Counted from the stretch's first letter, positions 23,719 to 34,967 are shown. The stretch: 64,000 nucleotides of DNA from Haliclona indistincta (GCA_964017065.1 OZ024792.1:4459754-4523753), one strand, 5' to 3'. Made by a program: numbers and translations. The notes: generated by a model from the sequence alone, not told the origin.

Positions 23719-26700
23719 CTACAATGTACTAGAACTAGTACTGGGCAACTTTATCTGTAGATTGTACTTGTATAGAAGGCTCTCCTTCAGAGCAACAGCT
23801 CCCTGCTTATTTACTGACGTCCCACGCAAATCCAAAGTTCTGAGTGACTTGTTTACCAGCAGCATTTTACTGAGTGTCACTGCTCCTGTGTTAGTGATGT
23901 GCTTACTGTAGCGTAAGCAAAGATCAGTGAGGCTGTTGTTGTGCTTTAGTGCTTCTGAAAGATGAAAAATTCCAGTATCTGTGATTAGTGAAGAATACAG
24001 TTCTAGTTCTTGTAATCTAGTATTTACTGTCAGCATTGTGGCGAGGTACTGGGCTCCTGTATCAGTGACTGTGTGATGAAATGTTAGTTTATGAAGTGAT
24101 CTGTTGATTCGCAGTGCTGCTGATAATAACTCTATTGCATGGTCATCAAGAAAACTTGAGAATTCGAGATCTCTCAAAGTGTTGTTGACAGTGAGTGAGG
24201 CAGATAGTGAAGATACATTCATTGGAGATGAAGTTGGAGGAACATTTAGTCTTACAAATGAAGAATTACTCCTCAGCCCTCGAAAGATAGCTTCCATTTG
24301 ATGAGGAGCAGCAGGACAGTTCTTCAACTCAATACTCTTCACTACCTGATGCTCTTCCATTAAGTACTTGAAGCCTTCTGGAGTGATCACTTCAGAGGGT
24401 AAATTTGGTTGCACCGGCAACTCAATGTTTTTCATCTGCTGATGCTTTAGCTTCTTTAAATATTTGAAACCATCTTGAGTGAGACCAGTCACTAATACTC
24501 TAGAGGATGCTAGTTCTGTGAGGAGGAGACAAAACTTGTATGGACTAGGTATGTGCATTGCCAAATAGACTTTTGAGGACAGAAAACATAAAATAATACA
24601 GTGGAACCTCAAAATAAAAGCCGCATTAAGACAAGGGTTAAGAGAGGCTGTCCTCTTTTTAGAGGTTAATTGTATATTAGCAGGAGCCCATAAGAGGAAT
24701 GGGCTCCTATGGGCTCCTGATGGACTCCTATGGGCTTATGGGCTCCTGATATTAGGTAATGGAAAACAAGCATGCATGCATGAACAGCCGTTCTTTGGAT
24801 GGAGGTACATGTGTATTCTTTAGAGAGTGTGTTTTTCATTAGGGTTCAAAGAGCAAAGACTTTCTGCAAATTTGCAGCTTCAGATAGATGCCTAGAAATG
24901 CATTAAAATGTAGCATTTAAGTGAGAGTGGCTATCTGAGTTTAGTGCATTGTGAAAAACTTTGATATACCAGCTGGTAATAGATTCTAGTTCAGAATGAT
25001 TAGCATACTGCATACAGTAATACATGTGTAAAAACTGCAATACAAACTGACAATTTAAGGCAGTGACCAAATTAATGACATTCATGACTTTAGCAAGTAG
25101 CTCTATTTTCTAGCCAAGGGTATTCGTGCAGACAGAGTTACCACGTGCAGTTTGCTTGTCTATCGATAGGCAACGAATAAAGCAAATTTCAGAAACACAG
25201 TGTTAGCCATCGCAGAGCGACTAGCTCGTCCTGTGAAGACTAAGAATCGATTGTAAACACTTTTCTTTAGTTGTGTGAAAGATACAAAGCTAAAACTGCT
25301 CAAGCAAGCTGCGTTGCTGAAATTTGCTATATTCGATGTCTATCGATAGGCAAGCAAACTGCATGTGGTAACTCTGTCTGCATGCCTACCTTTAGCTAGA
25401 AAAATATATACAGCTACTTCCAAATGTCATGAACTTATTATAGGGGTATCTGCAAGGTGGGTGTCCCCTGCTACACCATTACCTGTTGACTCAACACTTG
25501 TAAATAGCAGCATGAAGCTTGGTAAGAGCTCTGATTTCACTGGTTCATTCGCCATTTCATCTGATTCAGACTGGTCGTGAACAGTAACTTCTGACTTTTG
25601 AGGAATTAACATCTCAATATCACTCTTAGTTATATCGAGAATGCCCGAACTACTCAATGTTGCTCTTTGTGACAACTGTGACTGTAGCTCCTGACAATGC
25701 TCTGCATAGATAGAACATGTGATCAATGATCAGTCATCCACTAGACTCACCTTGTAGTGCTGTTAGTCTCAGCTGTAGTGCTGTGTTCTCTTGTGTCAGG
25801 TCACATATCTTGGTCTGAGATGAAACATCACTCTCATCACTCATCATGTAATACAAGTAGCTCACCTCCTGATCTGTACTACTGTCTAGTACAACAGTGT
25901 ATCCTATACTGAGATAGGACACACTGTCCTCCAGTAGCATCCTCTTGCTTTCCTTAGCCACCTGTACTAGTGATCCCATGATGTAGTGTGGGGCGTAGCA
26001 GATCACTGTCACACTGCCTTCCTTGATGACAACAACATGGACATGGTCAGAGAGACTCTTGAATGTCTTCCGTATGAGACTCTGAATGTCTGCAAGAGTC
26101 TTGTCATCGGGCTTCCACTCCAGTTTCAGAGTGAGCTTTTGAGTGGAGAGAATGTGGTTTTGAGGATTTGCCATGAAAGATCTTACATAGGAATGTTCTC
26201 TTATCGTTTGTTGACAGAATTCATCTACCTCATTGCGGTAGACTTCGATCTTTTTTTTCATGTCAGGTAAGTCAAAATGCTCGGCTATATGTTGGAGGTA
26301 GGAACAGTTAATTACCGATGAATGCTGTTGCACAATTCTCATGGCACCATTAATGGTTTGAGTGGCTTGAAGAGGTCCTTCGAGATCAGAGTAAAATCCT
26401 AGTAACTCTTTTAAATTTTCCAGTGTCACATGATCTCTTTTGGCTAATATTTTGGAGACTTGAAAATGTAGTGATATAAATTTTGCTTTGATCATATCAA
26501 AATCCTTTTGATAAACCTCAGAGACGAATGGATCATCTGAAAAAAAAACTATTCGAGTCAGGTACAAAAAAGCTACAGAGTAAGTACCTTTTGCACTCGA
26601 TACTAATGCAGAATCACTTCTATTTTTCTTCTTTGCGTCTAAATCAAGAGACACGAATCGAGTTACAATATCATTTTTTGCTTTACCTAGTTTGTGCAAT

Positions 26701-27005
26701 TCTTCCACAGTATTTCTCATTTGTTGAGCTACATCACAGGCTGGTGGGCCAGACCTTTCTAGTACTGCAATGAACGCCCAAAAACTTTGTCGATTGACTC
26801 TGACTGCTCCCTCAACGTGTCGCATGATGGAGGCTGTCCTTTCTGATAGAGTGAACCTGTTTTTTGGTGATACCTCGTCTATCAGACTCTCTGCCGTGAT
26901 TCCCTCCTGACGGAGCAACGAAGCTACACCAACAGGATCGAGAATAGACTTTTGTACGTAGCTATAAAACTTCTCAAGCACAATAGACTCCACTTGCTGC
27001 TCCAT
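23719..27005 (-). CDS. CARD-like + middle domain + LRR protein, copy 1 (open)
   Basis: A candidate intracellular innate-immune-type protein. Exon 1 encodes a roughly 95-residue death-fold region, most CARD-like (FYSYVQKSILDPVGVASLL, LSERTASIMRHVEG, FWAFIAVLERSG). A short exon follows (DAKKKNRSDS). The middle exon, 25,751-26,536, has a helical part (MRIVQQHSSVINCSYLQHI) and an alpha/beta part (LADIQSLIRKTFKSLSDHV, VTVICYAPHYIMGSLVQ), and ends in a coiled-coil-like LTQENTALQLRLTALQ. A Ser-rich linker exon (about 25,480-25,702) is followed by the LRR exon, 23,719-24,515, with about six ribonuclease-inhibitor-type repeats (NNSLTDLCLRYSKHITNTGA). No P-loop NACHT is present. Exon phases look compatible. 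The linker-LRR intron hosts two repeats. Function is inferred from domains only. Confidence 0.72.
24599..24748. repeat. Tigger-like terminus and 14-bp-arm hairpin in copy-1 intron
   Basis: The left end reads TA-CAGTGGAACCTC, the terminus shared with elements at 29,112 and 29,395, but I see no matching right end. Inside, CAGGAGCCCATAAG (24,681-24,694) and its exact complement (24,735-24,748) form a hairpin with further GGGCTCCT repeats in the loop. It is a likely degraded MITE. Confidence 0.6.
25097..25417. mobile_element. MITE with TIRs of roughly 95 bp
   Basis: The two ends are inverted copies. GCAGACAGAGTTACCAC, GCAGTTTGCTTG, CTATCGATAG and AGCAAATTTCAG recur in reverse order and complement at 25,320-25,390. 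The element lies in the linker-LRR intron of CARD-LRR copy 1. There is no ORF, and the superfamily and target-site duplication are unclear. Confidence 0.8.
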
Positions 27006-27949
27006 AGCGGGGGAGGCATAAACATGCAGAGGAGGGGCTAGTCAGCGCACAAAAATGCAATTAAGAATTAACACTTGTGTATTATTTGGCAGTAATAACA
27101 GTTTGATCCACTTTGATTTTGACTTGCATTGTTGTTTTCACAATCAATGCAATGTTGGTGTTTGTTGTTAACCGTAATGTATGTTGAAATGTGGTGAGCA
27201 TCTTGATGCATCAGTCCCTTTGAAAGAACCTGGGTACGAGGCTAAGTGTGTCTGTGAGTCTGAGAACCTTGATCATATGCAGCAGGAGTTATTGATACTA
27301 GCTTAGATATACAGATAGTGCAGGAAACAAAGAGTTAAGAATAAATCCTTGGAATTCAGTTCACTCAATAGTTATCTATCTCTACAGCAAGTTTGGAAGC
27401 TTAACTCACCTGCACAGCATTCTTAGAGCTAGAAACGTTTGATATTTTAAGGAAACTATCAAAAAATTTGATTAGTAAAATCAAAATTGATGATCTGACA
27501 TGATGTCATTCAATAACTACAGTCTACAGCTCGCAACTTTAAAATTAACATCAACAAAATTAACAACAACAAATTTAATTTTTCTGATAATCTGACATGT
27601 TGTCATTCAATAACTACAGCTTGCAACTAGCTTGAACTTAGGCTCTGGTGAGAAGATGGCGGTCTTTACATCAATGCAGCTGCATGATATTCAGAGGCTA
27701 CAATGACGTCTCAGATATGAGCTGCCGCTAGCCAAGTAATAAAATACTTTTGTTAAACAGATTTCTCACATTATTCAAAAGTTGTATGACTGAGTGATGC
27801 AAATAGTGTAATGTAAAAAGTTACTTGTTTAAAAAGATTTAAAAACTTGACATTACATGTAGAAGCAGGAGTGCATAATGAGAGTGAGCATGGAAGTAAT
27901 AAGCACCAAAATAATTACTGATAATTACATTAAAAAAAACATGTATAGT
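27006..27949. other. Spacer between CARD-LRR copies 1 and 2
   Basis: No gene is seen. The right part (about 27,620-27,700, with ATCAATGCAGCTG) resembles the spacers at about 35,750 and 40,850, so it belongs to the duplicated unit downstream of each LRR exon. About 27,865-27,890 matches the terminal sequence of the element near 33,870. Confidence 0.5.
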
Positions 27950-29062
27950 CTACATAGGTGCCATTTTATGTTGAACGCGAGCATACAATGCATGTTGTTT
28001 AATGTATGTTCCCAGCTTATTGGGTAGTCCCAGCCATGTCAGCACCTGATTGTGTAGTAGGCTTTTCATCAGAGCAGCAGCTCCCTCCTTATCTACTGAA
28101 GTGCCAAACAGATTTAGTGTTTTGAGCGACTTGTTTACCAGCAACATTTTACTGAGTGTCACTGCTCCTGTGTTAGTGATTTGCTTACTGTAGCGTAAGT
28201 TAAGATCAGTGAGGCTGTTGTTGTGCTTTAGTGCTTCTGAAAGACGAAGGACTCCAGAATCTGAAATGTTTGAGAATGACAGATCTTGTAAGGTAGTATT
28301 TTCCTTCAGCATTGTGGCGAGGTGCTTGGCTCCTGTATCAGTGCAACCTCTAAGTGTTAATTTATGAAGTGATCTGTTGATACTCAGTGCTACTGATAGT
28401 AGCTCCATTGCATCGTCATCAACACGTCGCAATTGAAGGTCTTGCAGAGTATTGTTAACAGTGAGTGAATCACACAGTGTGGAAATGTTTGAAGTAGATG
28501 GAACTTCAAGTGTTCTCAGAGTTGTGTTCCTCTTCAGTCCCTGAAATATTGCCTCCAGTTGTGCAGGTGTCACCATCTCAAGATACTCAATACCCTGTAT
28601 CATCTGATGCTCCATCAAGTACTTGATACCATCTGGAGTGAGTCCTGACAGTTCCACTCTAGAGCGTGACAATCCTGTGAGTACAAATAAATGATTTGTC
28701 AACAAATAAATTATATAGTTTGGTGAATGAATTCATCTACTTGCTTGCAGTACACTTCAATCTTTTTTGTCATCTCTAGCAGGTCAAACTTTCTAGCACT
28801 ACGCTTGAGATAAAAGCAATTAATAACCGATGAATGGCGTTGTATAACACGCAGCTTGAAGTGGTCCGTCAAGTTCAGAATATGATACAAGGAACTCTTT
28901 CAGTTCATTCAATGATACATTATCATTGTTCGAAAAACGTTTGGCGATATCTCGGTGCAATGCTATAAATTCTCCTTTATTGAAATCCTCTCTATAAGTT
29001 TCAGACAATCGGACAATCGATGTTATACTTAATGATAAACTAGGGAACTTTGATACGCACAA
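27950..29062 (-). pseudogene. CARD-LRR copy 2, broken (middle fragment + LRR)
   Basis: The LRR exon (about 27,950-28,677) is fully open with the same repeats as the other copies (NNSLTDLNLRYSKQITNTGA, ending VQHKMAPM). Upstream only a shortened middle domain survives. ETYREDFNKGEFIALHRDI and NELKEFLVSYSELDGPLQ are in one frame (to about 28,850). RHSSVINCFYLKRSARKFDLL is in another frame, running almost directly into the LRR intron. The alpha/beta part, coiled coil, linker and CARD exon are absent next to it. A TIR-element zone begins at 29,112, so the CARD exon may have been separated (see 34,968-35,315). Confidence 0.7.
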
Positions 29063-29111
29063 CCAAGCAACAAAGTTGGCTTAACAAATTGCCTAAGCAA
29101 CGAATCGTATA

Positions 29112-29285
29112 CAGTGGAACCTCTCTAATCCGGACACCATTGGGACTTCGATTTCGTCCTGATTAACGGGGTGTCCTCTTTTTAGGGGTTAAAATATATA
29201 CTCGTCATTGATTGGTGCCCACATTTGGTGTCCTTTAAAATGGGGTATCCGCAATTCAGAGGCTCGGATTAGTGGGGTCCCAATG
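29112..29285. mobile_element. Tigger/pogo-like MITE with TA duplication
   Basis: TA flanks CAGTGGAACCTCTCTAATCC on the left. The right end, read in complement, is CATTGGGACCCCACTAATCC, and TA follows at 29,286-29,287. At 174 bp with no ORF, it fits a Tc1/mariner-superfamily (Tigger-type) non-autonomous element. Confidence 0.7.
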
Positions 29286-29394
29286 TAAAGTGTCATACAA
29301 ATTAGAAGCAACTTTGTTGTGTGTAACATTGTTGAGCAAACAGAATGTCATTCAATTCCAAGCAGCATTGATCGATGCATATTGTATCAGACTA

Positions 29395-30066
29395 CAGTGG
29401 AACCTCTCTTAAGCCTAGTTCACAATGAGTCGCAGAGCTTAGCGACGCGACCCTCGCGACGCGGCAAATCGTTCACAATACGTCGCAAAGCGAAGCAGCA
29501 CGGCGAAACGCATGTTTTTTTTTCTGCCGCGTGACGCGACGCGAGGATAGAACCTGGTTCTATTTTTTGCGGCGCGTCGCGGCACAGTCATTGCGACTCA
29601 TTGTGAACTAGGCTTTAACGGACATTCTCAATCGCGGACACCTCGCTAATGCGGCCACCAACGCGCGGTCCCGATTGAAACTCCATAGACGTAATACAAT
29701 AAAACATTCCGAATAGCGGCCACCTCTCTATTCCGTATTGCGGACACGATGTTCGGTCTGACACGATCAACGTAATACATTAACACACTCGATAGTACAG
29801 ACAGCCCGCTGTGTGCGTGACACCTTGCTCCTGGAGATCTTCCAAGAATCGAGCAAGGCCTGAAAGATACCTCGTGGTGATGCCTAGAGTGTCGTGCAGT
29901 ACGACAGACTCGAGTTTCAGTCGGTTTTGACGCACCCGCATCGTCACGCGCGACGAACTTGGTCACGCCCACTAATTATTGACCTCCCGACTGGGCATGG
30001 GGCCACCTCTATACAGGGGACAATTTTGCTGGTCCCAATGGTGTCCGCTTTAGAGAGGTTCCACTG
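29395..30066. mobile_element. Tigger/pogo-like element hosting a nested MITE
   Basis: TA-CAGTGGAACCTCTCTTAA on the left and the complementary TTAGAGAGGTTCCACTG-TA on the right. It is 672 bp including a 202-bp insert at 29,413-29,614. The body repeats GCGGACAC/GCGGCCAC phrases. No transposase frame is seen. Confidence 0.82.
29413..29614. mobile_element. GC-rich MITE inserted at TTAA (piggyBac-like target)
   Basis: The ends are GCCTAGTTCACAATGAGTCG and its complement (CGACTCATTGTGAACTAGGC, then T). TTAA occurs exactly on both sides (29,409-29,412 and 29,615-29,618). Removing the insert plus one TTAA restores the host element's terminus. The interior is full of CG-rich GCGACGCG phrases. The piggyBac link is inferred from the TTAA duplication. 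Confidence 0.85.
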
Positions 30067-30596
30067 TATTGCCTTTACAAGCTAATGGGCAAAACTCGCA
30101 TTCATGAAAATTTAAGCCAGTATGAGGCACTAATAAAGCAGTATGGCAGCAAGAAGCTGAGTGTAACGATAATAACACAATTCAGTGTAAATTAATAGTT
30201 TAATAGGTTTAACCTTTTAGTTACTGAATTATTTAAACGAAAATTTGACTTTCTCAGTTTGTTTCGCAATTTTCTACAACATACAGTACGCTAGCTGTTC
30301 CAAACTAGCACTGGCATGTCAAAGTTTACGACCATGTACTAAAGTCCGAGTTGGCCACTCTACTTCAGAACTGAAGCTGCTTAAGTGCTGCGACCTTGTC
30401 ATTTTTTGGTCTAATACAAAAATTTTAGTGGTGTCCACAGCATATATTCTATGCCACACTGAAGAGCTGTACGCGGTTGAGACATCAACGTTTGAATTAG
30501 AGGCTATCTCTTGGTAGGTGCATTGTAGAGTCTCTCTCTGGTCTCCAATGTAAGTCCTTGTCATACGCACAGCATCGATGGGATTCAGCAGTAGTA

Positions 30597-31178
30597 CCAA
30601 GAGTATATAACCTTACCAAGAGTATCGAACGCCAAATACCACTGTAGAAACACTCTCGGGAAAGTAACATGACCAGCACGTGATATTTTACGCATTGTGA
30701 CGAAAGCGTGTTGCATAAATCCACGACTACGTCACAACGAAGGCGTGTCCTGCAGGAAGCAAGCGCCCATGATGGAAAATACAGCTACTCAGGGCTCGTT
30801 ATTGACAAGCTACCTCTAACAAGCAGGCGTTCGTTAGTCGCTGAACATCAACAATGTGATTTTTGTAGACGAACGCGCTCTGACGGACCGAGCTCGCTGC
30901 TGCTTTTATTCTTCGATTAAAAAGCATAACTAGCACGTGCTTCTGTTTTTCTCAGCATTTGTCGTGTCTACATCGCTATATATTCTCGCCTGCAACAGTC
31001 CAATGATCATCCAAAAAGCTTGGCTAGCATCGTTGCTGAACGTCGATGACGTCAATGGCTAGCCCGCAGTGTAGGCGTATACGTCATCAGATCACGTTTC
31101 TGTCACGTTACTTTCCCGAGAGTGTTTCTACAGTGGCAAATGGCGTTCGATACTCTTGGTAAGATTATATACTCTTGG
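30597..31178. mobile_element. TIR element, about 95-bp inverted ends (family X)
   Basis: The left end CCAAGAGTATATAA then ACCAAGAGTATCGAACGCCA, ACCACTGTAGAAACACTCTC and GGGAAAGTAAC all recur in complement at about 31,085-31,178. TA flanks both sides. The phrase CCAAGAGTAT occurs twice per terminus, so the true ends could be the inner pair (30,616 and 31,159). No coding frame. It is related to 49,737-49,985. Confidence 0.8.
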
Positions 31179-31370
31179 TAGTACCGTACCTGGCTGCCAT
31201 TTTATTAGTGACGGTTTCATGTGCACGCTCTACAGTCTACAATCCAAGAATCAGAAAAAAACGCTGTAGCTGGAAACAGGCATGACAAAGCATGGATGAA
31301 TCCATAGGTAGGAAATACCGAGCCACAATGCACCAAGTTCCAAGTAGCAACAGTGCACAGCACTGCAAAG

Positions 31371-31761
31371 TAGTCTCGCTCGCCAGACCCAACCCAAGGG
31401 AAGGGTCTGGTAAAACGTTATAGAACGAGTTGTGCCACAGGAATGTGAAATATGCACCGTAGCCATGGTAACGTGCACTAGTACGTACGCGCGCACTGCA
31501 TTGAGACCGTACGAGACAAGAGTATACACGAGCCATGGGCCTTGGCAGTGCTTTTTAACCTTCGTCTCCATTGAACTAGCTGGTCGGTCTACCGTGGTGC
31601 TCACGGCGTACGTCCTACTCGACATGGCTACTCGTTAGTACTCGCGCGATACGTGACAACGCAATTTGATTGGCTTGCCCGATTTCATGGCAAGGGGCAC
31701 AACGCATCCTATAGCGTTTTACCAGACCCTTCCCTTGGGTTGGGTCTGGCGCGCGAGACTA
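31371..31761. mobile_element. hAT-like MITE with 8-bp target duplication
   Basis: CTGCAAAG occurs exactly at 31,363-31,370 and 31,762-31,769. The ends are TAGTCTCGC and its complement, followed by CGCCAGACCCAACCCAAGGG in both arms. The TIR is about 55 bp, itself partly self-complementary. An 8-bp duplication and TAG ends fit hAT elements. Confidence 0.85.
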
Positions 31762-31865
31762 CTGCAAAGGACTTTAGACTTTTCGATATTACTATAGCAA
31801 ATACGGCAATTGAACGCTCCTTCCTCCTATATGTTCCTGGTATGACAGTAGTTACAATGGATTAA

Positions 31866-33019
31866 GGCCTCGGTCACACTACGATAAAATTGGTGACAAC
31901 GACAAGATCGACGTCGATTTCTCCGGGTATGTCTGCTATATTCGTTAGAGAGATTAAGTTGCACGTCACGTGAAACTTAACGTGTACGCAGAACCTGTAA
32001 TTCACGTTAGACGTTACAGGTAGCATTCCAATGGCAATTAAGATTCGCGTTTACCTGTGCTGAGCGCTCGGGCGACTGGATAAGCAGGAAGAAGACTAGC
32101 TGTCAAAATTTTAGCTTTTTATATTCAGAGTGGATCGAAAGGTAAGCAAAACGTCATGAATAACAGCTACACAAGTCGGTAGCTATTCGCGAACTATAGC
32201 ACTTCGAGCCGAGCAGTGCAGAGGCTTGATTGAATATCATACGCTTGATGAAACTATGGTCGCTCCTGTTCTGACGACTCGCCTGGGCGAAGGACAGCAC
32301 GTGCAAGCGTTTCAACAAGTCGAGTTTGTAGAGCAGGCATCAAGCAACAGTTTAGTTTAAAGCAAATGTGGATCTGATGAAACTCAGAGCTGCAAAATGT
32401 TCAGGGAAACAGCCAACCTGTAGAAGGGGGTCTAGACGTACGTAACGGGTAAAATCAACGGGTAGCCAGCAAATTGTACCCGACTTATAGCGCTCACGTG
32501 ATCATTTACACGTTACGCGTTACACGTACTGAGTGAAAGACGTGCAACTTAATCTCTCTGTTGTCGTGCCATTGTCTTACAGCAGTCGTTGTCGCGGCAT
32601 TGGAGCCCAAGATTACGACTGCGACAGCTGTTATGACTGCGACAAAGCTAGTATCGAGCCAAATGTGCATGCTAGATCCCAAGCTAACCAAATATCGAAC
32701 AAAGATGATCTAACAGCTCTACTGAGAGACTGACAAACTGGTGATCGTGAGGAAAACCGGCGGGAGCGTCATGGTCCGTGTCAAGAAGGGCCGACGATCA
32801 GCTTGCTGGCTTCGAAAAAAGGACTCATGCCTTAAAATACAGTGAACTGTAAACTCTTGAAGCCATTGTTAATTGGCAAAGGCGAGTAGCAAAGCGGTAG
32901 TCAGCCAAGACTTTACAACAGCAAGGCGTCCATCTTTGGTAGTGTGACCGCGTGCATTTGCTGTCATGACCGTGATCGCAGTGATTTGCCGTCATCGCTA
33001 TCGTAGTGTGACAGAGGCC
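31866..33019. mobile_element. PIF/Harbinger-like element, TAA duplication, hosting another element
   Basis: TAA-GGCCTCGGTCACACTACGAT at the left and the complement GTAGTGTGACAGAGGCC-TAA at the right. It is 1,154 bp including a nested 613-bp element. A 3-bp TAA duplication suits PIF/Harbinger (inference). No transposase frame is seen. Confidence 0.75.
31947..32559. mobile_element. Nested TIR element inside the Harbinger-like copy
   Basis: AGAGAGATTAAGTTGCACGT at 31,947 and its complement ending at 32,559, with GTT on both sides (31,944-31,946 and 32,560-32,562). The superfamily is unclear and no ORF of note is present. Confidence 0.7.
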
Positions 33020-33116
33020 TAAACCTCAACATAATAAGGTAGCAGCAATCTTTAGTAAAATGCTGACTTCAGTAACCGATCTCAGTAACAGAATTAAATT
33101 ACATGTAGCACACACT

Positions 33117-33200
33117 GACCTCCACTTTTTGATTCAGTAGATGATTTTAGTTTCTTAGTAGGTAGAGAACTGACTTCATCATCTGATTTAGAAGCATCTA
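33117..33200 (-). pseudogene. Isolated linker-like exon of a CARD-LRR copy
   Basis: On the minus strand this reads SKSDDEVSSLPTKKLKSS, with a GT following Gly at the low end, resembling the Ser/Lys-rich linker exons of the cluster. A second exon-like piece (about 33,990-34,080, SLPVSSTVSVQSMTSSTS) is similar in style. They may belong to the broken copy whose CARD lies at 34,968-35,315. Tentative. Confidence 0.4.
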
Positions 33201-33319
33201 ATGATAACAAGACACATTCAACACAGTGAGTGTATGTACTATGATTTATACTATAATAGGAGATAGAGAAAGCAGAGAAGGTTGGAAATAGTCATCTAAC
33301 TCTTTTGTACTTTGTAAAT

Positions 33320-33366
33320 GCACGCTATAATGTCAGGAGCGGGACACTCCTGACATTATAGCGTGC
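33320..33366. repeat. Perfect 20-bp-arm palindrome, 7-base loop
   Basis: GCACGCTATAATGTCAGGAG, then CGGGACA, then the exact complement. Shorter TGTCAGGAGCGCA and TGCGCTCCTGACA copies lie near 33,388 and 33,880 in opposite orientation. Together these look like the sub-terminal hairpins of a larger element (about 33,320-33,895). Confidence 0.8.
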
Positions 33367-33476
33367 GCATAATGTCACTTAGTGTCAGGAGCGCAGCTAA
33401 CTACTTTTCATTTTAGGTGTCCTTTTAGCCTCATCGCCAGACTCTCTTCTAGACCAGGTGTGCCTTAACAATAGCG

Positions 33477-33794
33477 CCGTGTTTCTAAAGATAGACTAGT
33501 GATGGCTGACGGTATGCATACGTATAATTTCGTATTGGATGGAAGTTGCCTTCTAGAAGGTAAGAAGCAGCTTTCCATTATCCTAGGACAAGCATCCTTG
33601 TCTGCTAGCTTGAGTAGATACTGTTAAAGCGAGAAACAAGTCAAATCTGTGATGGTATCATCGTGGGTGTAGAAAGCTTCTTCTACGGGGTGCTGCTTAC
33701 CGCAAGGAGCCTCCAACTGCCAAGTTCTATCCAATACGAAACTGTACGTACGCGTACCGTCGGCCATCACTATAGTCTATCTTTAGAAACACGG
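33477..33794. mobile_element. TIR element, roughly 70-bp ends
   Basis: CCGTGTTTCTAAAGATAGAC, then GTGATGG and CGACGGTA-like blocks and TTTCGTATTGGAT, recur in complement at 33,720-33,794. It is about 318 bp with no ORF, and appears to be inserted into the TGTCAGGAGCG-bounded element. Confidence 0.78.
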
Positions 33795-34424
33795 CCATGT
33801 GTGGATTAGCAATTTTAAATCAAATGCGTGGGAGTGTCCAGCTCCTGCCTTATTACCGCGTTCACTCTCATTATGCGCTCCTGACACTGTGTATGGCAAA
33901 TCACTAACTTCACTAAGTACATTGAAGCATAGAGCATGGGTAAAATTATCCCATTAAACTCATGATAATAGTGCTCACAATTTGTTGTTCTTTTGTGTCC
34001 TCTGTTTGTACTGGTAGAGCTCGTCATGCTTTGCACTGATACAGTGCTGCTCACAGGTAAAGATTTCTCACCTGTAATGATAATGTATACATGATACAAT
34101 AATACTGGTGAAGTTATTAGTACAGTGTAGCCTTGCTAATCCGGTCACCCTAGCTGGGGAAAAATGAAATTCACTGTATGTTGGTTATACGTGTAGCAGA
34201 AAGCTAAGGCAAGTTTTGTTACAGTTCAAAGCTTTGTTAGAGGAGACGAACTTCCTACAGCCGTTAGTATACAGTAGCCAGCCTTCCCAAGGTGTGTTTT
34301 ATAGACATGCTGAAATTAGAATAATTATTTTGACAAAATTAGAACCACACCTCTCACGAAATATTGGAAAAAGACGAGTCTTTTTCCTATAGCAAACTTA
34401 GAGAGCAGAATGTTTAGATATAAA

Positions 34425-34625
34425 CATCTGCCTCACTGCCTGTACATATACAGGCAGTTAGGCATATATAGGCAGTTACATATACAGGCAACTGCCTGTA
34501 CATATACAGGCAGTTATCTGCCTAACTGCCTGTACATATACAGGCAGTTAGGCATATACAGGCAGTTACATATACAGGCAACTGCCTGTACATAATTATA
34601 CAGGCAGTTACATATACAGGCAGTT
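34425..34625. repeat. Palindromic minisatellite
   Basis: The core AACTGCCTGTACATATACAG plus GCAGTT is self-complementary. It recurs with AGGCATATACAGGCAGTTAC spacers in a higher-order unit of about 90 bp, roughly two units. It directly precedes the LINE 3' fragment. Confidence 0.85.
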
Positions 34626-34958
34626 TTATTTTAAGCGATTACCCCGTCTTTGGAATTGTCTGCCTGTTTTTGACCAAAACATTTCTACGTCGGCAACTAT
34701 ATCTCTTATACTTTTGGACTTATTTCCTTGAGCATTACAATCCTGCTGATCCATGCTCTTTTCATGTATCATGTCCATGTACTAACTATCTCTCTGCTTT
34801 CTCTAACAGACCTAATTTTGTTCGATCCGGATAATTTTCCAGGCTGTCTCATTGTTGAGTCAGTCCTTCAGTCACACTTTTTTTGTGTCCTTTGACTCAT
34901 CACATACTATTGTGTGTACTGTTAAGCCAGAAATAATAATAATAATAATAATAATAAT
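34626..34958 (+). mobile_element. LINE 3' fragment with (TAA)n tail
   Basis: The frame reads FYFKRLPRLWNCLPVF then a stop near 34,730, the conserved last stretch of LINE ORF2 (compare FNRVVKLWNKFP at the window start). UTR follows, then eight TAA-type repeats at about 34,934-34,958. The next bases belong to a CARD exon's downstream side, so this insertion interrupts that gene copy. Confidence 0.75.
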
Positions 34959-34967
34959 ATACAATTT

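Noticed and set aside
25734..27005. Single 423-codon reading of CARD plus middle domain in copy 1
   Set aside because: It includes two read-through introns (KNDIVTRFVSLDL and GTYSVAFLYLTRIVFF) that other copies show as non-coding, with good GT/AG borders.
29646..29972. 108-codon minus frame at 29.6-30.0 kb
   Set aside because: It lies inside the body of the Tigger-like element and resembles no transposase.
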